Source of the DNA: Streptomyces prunicolor NBRC 13075
GTDB lineage: Bacteria; Actinomycetota; Actinomycetes; Streptomycetales; Streptomycetaceae
Reading direction: 5' to 3'
Length of the DNA: 64,000 nucleotides
Assembly: GCF_000367365.1 (NCBI RefSeq)
Contig: NZ_BARF01000025.1
Span: 1-64,000 of the forward strand
The notes below the pieces were generated by a model. The model made no database searches, had not been told where the DNA came from, and saw nothing but the letters and a program-made list of their open reading frames with translations. This document shows, piece by piece, positions 17,841 through 25,568 of this stretch (positions are counted from its first letter, which is position 1; every line of letters begins with the position of its first letter). The position numbers and the translations under genes were made by a program.

Positions 17841-17928
17841 ATCACAGGGGCTTGTTCTACGGATCACAGGGGCTTGTTCTATGGATCACAGGGGCTTGTT
17901 CTATGGATCAGAGGGGCTTCTTCTACGG
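17841..17928. repeat. Four exact-length 22-bp tandem repeats
   Basis: Units start at 17841, 17863, 17885 and 17907. Each reads ATCACAGGGGCTTGTTCT, then AYGG, with two changes in the fourth unit. Units one to three differ by a single base. The fourth contains the stop codon of the LuxR gene at 17923, so the array seems to have grown from that gene's 3' end into the space upstream of the PucR gene. A 22-bp period puts copies on the same helix face, so protein binding is possible. Confidence 0.9.
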
Positions 17929-20751
17929 TACCGCCGGACCTCCGGCCCGCACCGTGACTCCGGGTGTCCTCGCCTCCAGGGCGGCGCGGAGCGCGGCGCG
18001 TGAGGTGATGCCGAGCTTGGGGTACAGCCGGTGCAGATGGGAACCGACCGTGCGGTGGGAGAGGAACAGCCGCTCGCCGATCTGCCGGTTGGTGAGGCCC
18101 ACGGCAGCCAGCTCGGCGATCTGCCGTTCCTGCACGGTCAACGCGGCGGCCGGTGCGGCCGGCCCGCTGGGGGTGACGACGCCCGTGGCGCGCAGTTCGT
18201 TGCGGGCCCGCTGCGCCATGGCCTGCGCGCCGATCCGGTCGAAGGTTTCGAGGGCGGAGCTCAGACAGCGGCGGGCGTGATGGTCGCGGGTGCGGCGCAG
18301 CCACTGTCCGTAGGCGAGCTGGATGCGCGCGTGTTCCCACGGCCACCGGGCGGCGTGGGGCAGGGCGAGGGCCGCTTCGAACAGGGGCCCGGCGTCGTCC
18401 TCGTCGGCGGCCACGGCCTCGGCTCCGGCGCAGATCAGCGCGGTGCGCGAGGAGATCCGGTGGATGCCCGCCGTCCGCGCGGCGGCGAGTTCCTCGCGGG
18501 CCTCGTCCGTACGGCCGGTGCGGACCGCCGCCTCGACCAGGTTCAGGACCAGCCACCGGCCCGGGACGCCGACGCTCCGTGCACCGGACGCGTCGATCCG
18601 GCCGACCTGGACGTGGGCCTCCTCGTAGTCGCCCTGGCCCATGGCCGCGAGGTGGCGGGCCGCGCGGGCGTAGGCCTCCGTGACCTCGATCCCGCGGGGC
18701 GCGGCCCAGTTCGTGGTCTCCTCGCTGCGGGTCCGGGCGAGGTCCGCGTCGCCGCGCAGTGCCGCGCCCGATGCCAGCAGCGCCCGGATCTGCCGCTCCC
18801 ACAAGCGGTAGCCGTGGATCTCCGCCAGGTCCACCGCCTCCTGAGCCAGCCTCTCGCCCTCGTCCCACCGGCCGTGGACGTAGGAGTCGTGGCAGAGCAG
18901 CATCAGCGCGGGGACGACCATGGCGACCGCACCGCCGTCCCGCTCCCGTTCGATCATGCGGGAGATCAGGTACCGGTGGTCCGACAGGGCGTCCATCGCG
19001 ACCGCCGCGAAGGCCAGGGGGATCAGTTCCCAGGGGGCCGGGTCGGCGGGCAGTGCCGCGAAGGCGTCGGCGAGGCCCTTGCGCAACGCGTCGGAGGCGG
19101 TGGTGGGGTCGGCGTACGCCTCGTAGCAGAGTCTGATCGCTGTCATCGCGGTCGGTTCGAACCGGTCCAGCGTGGTCTTGAGGAGCTGCCAGGGCTCGGG
19201 GCGGAGGGTGTGGAGGCTGACGAGCAGCAGCGCGTACAGGATGGCGTAGTGGTAGCGGTCGTCGTCCGTGGCGGTGGCGGCGTTGTCGTCGAGTGCCCGG
19301 GTCAGGAGGCGGTGGGCGGCATCGAGATCGCCCTCGTCGTGGGTGAGGAGGTGGGCGGTGACGGCGAAGGCGAGTCCGGTCGGTGGCGCGGCGGCGTGTC
19401 CGGCATCCGTCAACAGCCTTGGTACGTCGTCGAGTTGGCCGGTGAAGGTGGCGAGGTGGGCGGCCTCGGTCAGTCGGCGGGAGCGGTCGCCGGGGTGTGG
19501 GCTGAGTTCACCGGCCCGCACGAGTGCGGCCACGGCGGCGGACACGGTGCCGCGCCGCCGGTCGGGGGCGGCCGGCTCGTCCGGCGCCACGCCGTGCCGC
19601 CAGGCGGGCAGGGCCGCTTCGTCCAGCGCCCGGGCCAGCGTCTCGTCCGGTCCGGTCGCGGCTTCGGCCAGGTGCCATGTCCGGCGCTCGGGTACGTCGC
19701 TCAGGGCCGCGGCCAGGTAGCGGTGGGCGCGACGGCGTTCGCCGGGGGACGCCAGGTGCACGATCGCGGCGCGGGTGAGCCGATGGCGAAAGGAGATGCG
19801 CCCCGGAGCCGCGTCGACATGGAGCAGATCGGCTTCGCACGCGGGGGCCAGGACATCGGAGCCCTCGAAATTCGGCACGGCCCTCCGGATCACGTCCGGG
19901 CCGATCTCGGTGTCCAGCGCAGCCATGAGGAGTGCCGTCCGGGTCGGCGCGGGCAGTCCTTCGACGGCGGTGGTGAAGGCCTCCTCCAAGCGCCCGGACA
20001 GGGGCAGGAGCGCGGGGAGTCGAAGGTGGCCCGCGCGCTGCCGGGCGCTCAACTCCCTCGGCAACTCCCGTAGCGCGAGCGGGTTTCCCGCGGCCTCGGC
20101 CAGCATCCGCCGCCGTACCGACGGCCCCAACCCGGGCCACCGGCCGTCCAGTAACACGACCGCCGCAGACTCGACCAACGGCCCGATCTCCCGTACAGGC
20201 AGGTCGAGTTGGTCGCAGAAGCTCTCCGCGCCGGTCCGCGCGGCGGCCACGAAGACGATCGGATGGTCGCCGATCCTGCGGACGACGAAACCCAGCGCGG
20301 TCGCACTGGCCCGGTCGATCCACGGCACATCGTCGGCAACCATCAACAACGGCCCGTCTACGGCGACTTCACCGAACAGGGCGAGTACGGCGGTCCCGGC
20401 GGCCGGCGGGTCCGGCGGCGGTCCCGGCGCGAGCCCGAAGATCCGGTCGACGACGTCACGATGGTGCCCGGCGAGCCGCTCGGCGTACCGGCGCAGCGGA
20501 TAGAGGAGCTGGTGCAGCGCCGAGTAGGTCATCCCGGCCTCGAACTCCACGGCGGACGACCGCAGTACCCGCGTCCCGGCGTCCACGGCCCGTGCCGCGG
20601 CGGCGTCGAGCAGCGCGGTCTTCCCGGTCCCCGGGCCACCGCGCAGCAGCAGGCCGGGGCGGCAACCCTCATCGCGCCCGGCCGACAGCGCGTCCAGCAG
20701 CCGCAACTCGGCCGCGCGACCGACCAGGTCCGCTCCAGGCCGTGAGGTCAC
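17923..20751 (-). CDS. Large LuxR regulator with ATPase domain (LAL type)
   Basis: A 942-residue protein of the large ATP-binding LuxR class. Walker A is LLRGGPGTGKTALLDA at residues 36-50, and Walker B-like LLMVADDVPWID follows near 120. A long helical repeat region fills the centre (ALTVQERQ begins the end part), and the C-terminal LuxR helix-turn-helix contains GLTNRQIGERLFLSHRTVGS. The GTG at 20749-20751 was chosen because GGAGGG lies seven bases upstream; an ATG 28 codons earlier lacks a ribosome site. These proteins are positive regulators whose ATPase domain gates DNA binding. A related but distinct copy lies at 22686-25385. Its stop codon lies inside the fourth 22-bp repeat. Confidence 0.88.
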   Translation of the reverse strand: MTSRPGADLVGRAAELRLLDALSAGRDEGCRPGLLLRGGPGTGKTALLDAAAARAVDAGTRVLRSSAVEFEAGMTYSALHQLLYPLRRYAERLAGHHRDVVDRIFGLAPGPPPDPPAAGTAVLALFGEVAVDGPLLMVADDVPWIDRASATALGFVVRRIGDHPIVFVAAARTGAESFCDQLDLPVREIGPLVESAAVVLLDGRWPGLGPSVRRRMLAEAAGNPLALRELPRELSARQRAGHLRLPALLPLSGRLEEAFTTAVEGLPAPTRTALLMAALDTEIGPDVIRRAVPNFEGSDVLAPACEADLLHVDAAPGRISFRHRLTRAAIVHLASPGERRRAHRYLAAALSDVPERRTWHLAEAATGPDETLARALDEAALPAWRHGVAPDEPAAPDRRRGTVSAAVAALVRAGELSPHPGDRSRRLTEAAHLATFTGQLDDVPRLLTDAGHAAAPPTGLAFAVTAHLLTHDEGDLDAAHRLLTRALDDNAATATDDDRYHYAILYALLLVSLHTLRPEPWQLLKTTLDRFEPTAMTAIRLCYEAYADPTTASDALRKGLADAFAALPADPAPWELIPLAFAAVAMDALSDHRYLISRMIERERDGGAVAMVVPALMLLCHDSYVHGRWDEGERLAQEAVDLAEIHGYRLWERQIRALLASGAALRGDADLARTRSEETTNWAAPRGIEVTEAYARAARHLAAMGQGDYEEAHVQVGRIDASGARSVGVPGRWLVLNLVEAAVRTGRTDEAREELAAARTAGIHRISSRTALICAGAEAVAADEDDAGPLFEAALALPHAARWPWEHARIQLAYGQWLRRTRDHHARRCLSSALETFDRIGAQAMAQRARNELRATGVVTPSGPAAPAAALTVQERQIAELAAVGLTNRQIGERLFLSHRTVGSHLHRLYPKLGITSRAALRAALEARTPGVTVRAGGPAVP

Positions 20752-21099
20752 CGACTTCCCTCCGTCAAGTTGCTTGCCTAAAGAAATATATCCAGTCGGC
20801 GCGAGGGAATGCGCGTGCTCTTCCCTCCACAACAAGATCGTCGCTGATCCAGTGACAGTGGTCGATGTTCCCGCTCACAGCATTCGGAGCCGACGGCAGT
20901 GACCACCCACACGGCCCCGCCGCGTCGTCGCGTCGGAACCGTCGCGCGGCGATGGACCGGGGGGGGCGACATCGCGCCGTACCTACCCGCCGAAAGCAGC
21001 AGGCCGTGGGTGGTGTCCCACGACCCACGACCCGCTGCCCCTGCCCCTGCCGACCGGCCGGCCGGCCGCCGCACCCGCGGGCGCGTCAGAAGTCGACGG
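20752..21099. other. Gene-free gap upstream of the LuxR gene
   Basis: No convincing coding sequence in 348 bp. On the minus strand the only AT-rich spot is TATATT (complement at 20785-20790), a possible -10 for the LuxR gene, without a clear -35. The far end holds a run of alternating CGGCC/GGCCG that can fold and may end transcription of the coiled-coil gene. Confidence 0.5.
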
Positions 21100-21564
21100 C
21101 TACTGCGCGGCCTCGGCCGCTTCGTCCGCCTCGACCCGCGCCAGCACCGCGTCCAGCGTGGCGTACTCCGCCTCCTCCACGGCCGCGATCGCGAACTCGA
21201 TGGCGTCGGAGGCGTAGTCCTCGGCGTCGTCGGCGGCGTGGCCAAGACGCTTCGCGTCGCGCTCGGCCTTGCGGTCCTCCAGTTTCGTGCGGACCGCGCC
21301 CACATGGTCCTGCCAGGAGGTCTGTACCTGGTTCCAGCTTCCGGTGACGTTCGCCCTGGCCCGCTGACCGCTCAACTGCAGCCGCTGCGCGCCCTGTTCG
21401 GCCTTGTCCTTAGCGTCGGCCACCGCGGCGGACAGCTTCTGCCGGTCCTCCGCGACACTCGCGGCCACGGTGCGCTGGGCATCCTGGGCCTTCTGGGACA
21501 GCTCGGCGAGGCGGCCGGCGGGGCCGTCCGCGGTGGCGTTCTTCTGCGGCGTCGGGTCCGACAT
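21100..21564 (-). CDS. Alanine-rich coiled-coil protein
   Basis: A 154-residue soluble protein made almost wholly of Ala, Glu, Asp, Lys and Arg with long helical stretches (RLAELSQKAQDAQRTVAASV and VRTKLEDRKAERDAKRLG). It has no signal, membrane segment or cysteine. The composition resembles small stress-associated helical proteins of actinomycetes, but I do not recognise a family with an assigned function. The ATG has a GAAGGGA element upstream. It is divergent from the DUF1003 gene; the shared 238-bp gap contains two inverted copies of TTGACCCAAG, one facing each gene, so the pair is probably co-regulated. Confidence 0.72.
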   Translation of the reverse strand: MSDPTPQKNATADGPAGRLAELSQKAQDAQRTVAASVAEDRQKLSAAVADAKDKAEQGAQRLQLSGQRARANVTGSWNQVQTSWQDHVGAVRTKLEDRKAERDAKRLGHAADDAEDYASDAIEFAIAAVEEAEYATLDAVLARVEADEAAEAAQ

Positions 21565-21665
21565 GGTGATCCCTTCCTTGACGGATACGTCCTGCTCGAT
21601 GACGCGAGGTACCGAGGTACACGCCTCAACTGCCCGTCACTCTTCCGGCGCGCCGCCCCGGCCCG

Positions 21666-21737
21666 CTTGGGTCAATCGACGCAATGGACGGCGTACGGAC
21701 GCGCAATGCGGCCTCGCCCGCAGTCAGTTGACCCAAG
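21666..21737. promoter_or_regulatory. Inverted pair of TTGACCCAAG elements between divergent genes
   Basis: CTTGGGTCAA at 21666-21675 faces the coiled-coil gene and TTGACCCAAG at 21728-21737 faces the DUF1003 gene (65 bp to its GTG). The plus-strand copy is followed after 20 bp by CTACGCT. The same core with the same spacing to CTACGAT occurs before the LuxR gene at 25385, and the core again before the gene at 30260. An activator site or a special promoter element is inferred. Confidence 0.6.
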
Positions 21738-21802
21738 GAAGGCGCCCGGCCCGTCCCTACGCTGACGGACGTCTGTCGTGAGCAGCGGATCAAGGAGTGC
21801 CC

Positions 21803-22291
21803 GTGCCCCCTGGAACCAATGGGTTGGACATACGACTGCCGAACGAGCAGGCCGTGCTCGCGCGCATGCGGGGAACCCAGGACCGGATCGCGGACGCGAT
21901 CACCACCTTCGCCGGGACCATGCGGTTCGTGTATCTCCACGCGTTGTGGTTCGCGGTCTGGATCACCTTCAACGAGGGGCTGTTCGGCACGTCCGCGGTC
22001 TGGGACCCCTACCCCTTCGGACTCCTCACGATGATCGTCAGCCTTGAGGCGATCTTCCTGTCGACCTTCGTGATGGTGAGCCAGAACCGCCAGGCGATCC
22101 GCGAGAAGGTCCGCGCCGATCTGGACTTCGAGACCAATATCCGCTCCGAGGTGTGGTCGGCCCACATGGGCCACGTCCTCGGGATCAGCGCCGAGCAGGT
22201 AGAGCAGGACGTACGGACACTCCTGGCGCAGAACCGGGCGAAGATGAACGACTCCGAGCCGATACCGACCGCCCATCGGTCAATCGACTGA
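21803..22291 (+). CDS. DUF1003 membrane protein
   Basis: A 162-residue protein matching the DUF1003 family. Two membrane segments (MRFVYLHALWFAVWITF and FGLLTMIVSLEAIFLSTFVM) enclose WDPYPFGLL, followed by SQNRQAIREKVRADLDFETN, the family's conserved tail. The function is unknown. GTG at 21803 is preceded by AAGGAG with 5-bp spacing; another GTG at 21797 overlaps that ribosome site and is unlikely. The gene is divergent from the coiled-coil gene under a likely common control element. Confidence 0.88.
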   Translation: MPPGTNGLDIRLPNEQAVLARMRGTQDRIADAITTFAGTMRFVYLHALWFAVWITFNEGLFGTSAVWDPYPFGLLTMIVSLEAIFLSTFVMVSQNRQAIREKVRADLDFETNIRSEVWSAHMGHVLGISAEQVEQDVRTLLAQNRAKMNDSEPIPTAHRSID

Positions 22292-22359
22292 AGCCGTGAC
22301 GCAGGCCCGGCGACGACGATGATCCGCACCGGATCGACCCGTCACCGGGAGGAAGCGTC

Positions 22360-22650
22360 ATGATCCCTCGCCACCGCCCCTTCGTCGCCTACTGGGACTG
22401 GCAGCAGCACGCCCGCTGCCGGGGCATGGACAGTTCCGTCTTCTTCTCCCCGGCCGGCGAGCGCGGCAAGGCGAAACGGGCGCGGGAGAAGAAGGCCCGG
22501 GCCGTCTGCGGGAGTTGCCCGGTGATCGAGATCTGCGCCCGCATCGCGATGAACGGCCCTGAGTCCTACGGCGTGTGGGGCGGCCTGTCGGAGGGAGAAC
22601 GCAGCGCGCTTCAGCGGCCGGCCCGTGCGCCCAGGCGGAGGCGTAAATAA
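22360..22650 (+). CDS. WhiB-like iron-sulfur regulator
   Basis: A 96-residue Wbl protein. The four cluster ligands are Cys20, Cys50, Cys53 and Cys59 (CGSCPVIEIC), and the turn GVWGGLSEGER with a basic C-terminus (RAPRRRRK) completes the family pattern. Wbl proteins bind a 4Fe-4S cluster and act with the principal sigma factor to control development or redox responses. The linker between Cys20 and Cys50 is Lys/Arg-rich. GGAGG lies seven bases before the ATG. It converges on the second LuxR gene with a 35-bp gap that can form a CCCGGA...TCCGGG hairpin. Confidence 0.95.
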   Translation: MIPRHRPFVAYWDWQQHARCRGMDSSVFFSPAGERGKAKRAREKKARAVCGSCPVIEICARIAMNGPESYGVWGGLSEGERSALQRPARAPRRRRK

Positions 22651-22685
22651 CCCCGGATTGGCTTCGGAACGGCTCCGGGCCCGTG

Positions 22686-25385
22686 TCACCCGACCGCCGA
22701 ACCGTCCTCACCCGGCGGCTTCAGCAGCGGGGTCAGTTCGCTGCGCGAGGTGATTCCGAGCTTCGGGAAGGCTCGGTACAGATGGGCGGCGACCGTGCGG
22801 TGGGAGAGGTAGAGCCGTTCCCCGATCTCTCGGTTGGAGAGCCCCTCTGCGGCCAGCCGCGCGATCAACATCTCCTGGGGCGACAGGAGTTCGGCGATGG
22901 ACGGAAGCGGGTGATCGGCTCCCTGCGCCGCGCTGTGGCCCGCCCAGTCGGAGGCGCCGACAAGGTCGAAGGCGGTCCGCGCCGAGAGCAGCAGCGCCCG
23001 GGACCGCGCGGCCTGCCGGTGACGTCGCAGCCACTGCCCGTACGCGTGCTCCGTCCGCGCCTTGACCAGCGGCCAGCGGGACAGGTCCTGGTCCAGCGCG
23101 GCCAGGTACAGCTCCTCGGCCGCCGCATCCGGAGCCAATACGGCCCGTGCGTACGGCAGTTGGACGTGCAGCAGCGGGGCCGGAGTCACCCGTGCGGTTT
23201 CCTCCACGGCCGCGAGGATACGCGCGGCTTCCTGCCGGTCGCCGCCGCGATCCGCCGCCACGACGAACGGCATCACCGCGGCGAAGCCCTGCCGTCGCAG
23301 GTCTCCGGGCGGGCGGTCGAGAAGGGGCCGCAAGTCTTCGTACGCCTCGGTGTACCGCCCCTCCCCCACACGGGCCACACCTCGCGCCAGCCGTAGCGTC
23401 GGCGCGAGTTCGGGGCGTTGCCAGGCCGCCACCGTGTCGGCCAACTCCTGTGCCCGTACGGCCTGTCCGCGCAGTGCGGCGGTGATCGCGTCCGTGCCGG
23501 CGAGTGCGGCGACCATGGCCGGCTGTCGGGTCTCGGCGACGATCAGGCGTGCTTCTTCGGTGAGTTGCGTGGCACGCGACCAGACCCCGAGCAGCAGCAG
23601 GTCGGCGGCTTCGAGGAGGAGGGTCTCCACCAGCAGGCCAAGTCGGCCCTGCTCGCGGAGGATTGGCGCCGCCCGGCCCAGCAGGTCGACCGCGCGGACC
23701 GGATCGCCGATCTCGTGCGCGGCCGTACCGAACAGCCGTAGTCCGTCGGCATCGGCGCCGGGGAGGTACCAGACCGTCCCGTGCGACGGCAGGCGATCGG
23801 CCACCGCCCGGCCGTGGCGTACGGGTTCGGTGAGTGCCAGGGCCGCGAGGTGGCGTGGGTCGTTGGTGAGGGTGAGCCGCTCGGCGGCCTCGATGACCCC
23901 GGCCCGCGCGGCAGGGTCCGCGGCGGTGCGGTGTACGTGAAGTGCCGCGCCCAGCAACAGGTCGAGGGCCTGTTCGGGGTCACACTCGGCCAACTCTCCT
24001 ATATCTGACGAGAGTTGTGCCCGTGCGGGACCCGGTTGCGGCTCCGCGTCCGAGGTCTCCCGCAACCACCGGGTCTTCGCCCGGTCGGCAGCGCCGAGTT
24101 GCTGATGTTCCGCCGCCTCGATCAGCGCATGGGTCAGGCGGATCCGGCCGAGGCCGTGCGCGTGCTCGGCTGCGGCCAGCAACCGGTGCCCTCGGGTGAC
24201 CGAGTCCGTGGTGAGCTGCGCCGAGCGCTCAAGGGCCCGGATGGCCGCGACGACTCCGTGCCGTCGGAGCAACGAGGCGTGGGCGTCGGCCAGTTCGTCC
24301 GCGAGTTCGTCGTCGGGGCCGTTGACGGACTGGGCGCGATGCCAGGTGCGCAGGCCCGGGTCGTCGGTCAACACCTGCGCCAAGGCCGCGTCGGCGGCCT
24401 GTCGGCGGGTCTGCGTCTCCGCCCCCAACACCGTGAACCGCACCACGGGATGGCGGAAACGCAGGGTCGTCCTGTCGAGCCGTAGGAGCGAGGCCGTGAC
24501 CGCGTCGTCGAGGACCTCCACCGCGATCGCGCGCCCGGCGAGGACGGAGGTGGCCGCCAGGATCTCCGAGAGGTCTCCGACCTGGTCGACGGCCGCGACC
24601 AGGAGGGCGTCCCGTGTCCGGTCCGGCAGTTCGCCGAGCCCGGCCGCGAATGCCGAAGCCAGTGTGGCGTTCACCGGTAGGGGGGTCCACGATCCCGGCG
24701 GCCTCAACGGGCGCCATGCCGTGGGGAGTTCGACCAGTGCGAGTGGGTTGCCGAGCGCCTCGCCGAGGATGCGTTCGCGGGCGGCGGGAGGCAGCGTGGC
24801 CGCGTTCCGGGCCAGTAGCCGTCGCGCCGAGGGCTGGTCCAGGACCGGCACGTCCAGCACGGGAACGCCCGGCAGAGGGCGTCCGTCGCGGAAGGCCGCG
24901 AGGACGACGATCGGGTTGTCGTTCACCCTGCGGGCCATGAACGCCAGCACCTCCCGGGTGGGCCCGTCGAGCCGCTGCGCGTCATCGGCGATCAGCACCA
25001 CGGGCCGCTCGGCCGCTGCCGCCGTGAGCAGGCTGAACGCGGCCAGGGCCACCCGCAGGGTCTCCGGCGGCGGTCCGGAACCGCCGTCGAACGCCGACCG
25101 CAGGATGTCTCCCTGCTCCACCGGCAACGACCCCGCCGTGCCGAGCACCGGCGACAGCAACGCGCGCAGACCGCTGAAGGGGGTGTCGTCAGAGGCCCCG
25201 GCCGCCTCCAGCAGTCGCCATCCCGCCGCCTGGGCGCGCTCCGCCACCGCCCGCAACAACGCGGACTTGCCGACGCCCGGACCGCCCCGCAGCGCCATCG
25301 CGCCACCGGCGGCGGGCAGCCCGCCCAGCAGATCGCGCAGCACCCTCACCTGCTGGTCGCGGCCGAGGAGCCCGGCTTCGTACAC
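22686..25385 (-). CDS. Second large LuxR regulator with ATPase domain (LAL type)
   Basis: An 899-residue LAL regulator. VYEAGLLGRDQQ is the usual family start, Walker A is LRGGPGVGKSALLRA at about 32-46, and Walker B-like VVLIADDAQRLDGPT lies near 125. A TPR-like helical middle follows. The C-terminal helix-turn-helix has GLSNREIGERLYLSHRTVAA, nearly the same as in the regulator at 17923-20751, though the rest is clearly different. I chose GTG at 25383-25385 (GGGGAG four bases upstream, homology begins here); an ATG at 25466 is possible but would place the TGACCCAAG element inside the gene. The element lies 69 bp upstream of the chosen start. Confidence 0.85.
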   Translation of the reverse strand: MYEAGLLGRDQQVRVLRDLLGGLPAAGGAMALRGGPGVGKSALLRAVAERAQAAGWRLLEAAGASDDTPFSGLRALLSPVLGTAGSLPVEQGDILRSAFDGGSGPPPETLRVALAAFSLLTAAAAERPVVLIADDAQRLDGPTREVLAFMARRVNDNPIVVLAAFRDGRPLPGVPVLDVPVLDQPSARRLLARNAATLPPAARERILGEALGNPLALVELPTAWRPLRPPGSWTPLPVNATLASAFAAGLGELPDRTRDALLVAAVDQVGDLSEILAATSVLAGRAIAVEVLDDAVTASLLRLDRTTLRFRHPVVRFTVLGAETQTRRQAADAALAQVLTDDPGLRTWHRAQSVNGPDDELADELADAHASLLRRHGVVAAIRALERSAQLTTDSVTRGHRLLAAAEHAHGLGRIRLTHALIEAAEHQQLGAADRAKTRWLRETSDAEPQPGPARAQLSSDIGELAECDPEQALDLLLGAALHVHRTAADPAARAGVIEAAERLTLTNDPRHLAALALTEPVRHGRAVADRLPSHGTVWYLPGADADGLRLFGTAAHEIGDPVRAVDLLGRAAPILREQGRLGLLVETLLLEAADLLLLGVWSRATQLTEEARLIVAETRQPAMVAALAGTDAITAALRGQAVRAQELADTVAAWQRPELAPTLRLARGVARVGEGRYTEAYEDLRPLLDRPPGDLRRQGFAAVMPFVVAADRGGDRQEAARILAAVEETARVTPAPLLHVQLPYARAVLAPDAAAEELYLAALDQDLSRWPLVKARTEHAYGQWLRRHRQAARSRALLLSARTAFDLVGASDWAGHSAAQGADHPLPSIAELLSPQEMLIARLAAEGLSNREIGERLYLSHRTVAAHLYRAFPKLGITSRSELTPLLKPPGEDGSAVG

Positions 25386-25454
25386 GCGTCTCCCCAGACT
25401 TCCAGGACACTCCACGTCTTCACCAGCGGAATCGTAGGAGAACCCCCGCCGCCG

Positions 25455-25471
25455 GGCTTGGGTCATGTGAC
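25455..25471 (-). promoter_or_regulatory. TGACCCAAG element upstream of LuxR gene
   Basis: Read on the minus strand the 17-mer is GTCACATGACCCAAGCC. The identical 17-mer occurs at 30328-30344, and in both places it sits 67-69 bp before the start of a minus-strand gene. Here the core is followed 20 bp later by CTACGAT, matching the spacing and wording at the DUF1003 gene. Confidence 0.6.
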
Positions 25472-25526
25472 CGCGCCCGGAACTGCAGGGCGGCTCCGGC
25501 AGGTCCATCCAGCGTACGGCTCCCCG

Positions 25527-25568
25527 GTACGCCGACTCGTCACATCCTCTGTACGCCGGCTCGTCACA
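25527..25568. repeat. Two 18-bp direct repeats, 24-bp period
   Basis: GTACGCCGACTCGTCACA at 25527-25544 and GTACGCCGGCTCGTCACA at 25551-25568 differ at one base. The second covers the stop codon of the flippase-like gene, so the first looks like a duplication of that gene's 3' end. Confidence 0.85.

Noticed and set aside
17841..17928. CRISPR array
   Set aside because: The repeats are directly tandem with no spacers between them.
20865..21347. Open frames in the gap between the LuxR and coiled-coil genes
   Set aside because: Arg/Pro-rich, no ribosome site, and most of the length lies antisense to the coiled-coil gene.
23062..25437. Long open frames on + opposite the second LuxR gene
   Set aside because: Composition is that of an antisense frame (Arg, Ser, Ala, Pro), with no family motif; the minus-strand protein has complete Walker and LuxR motifs.
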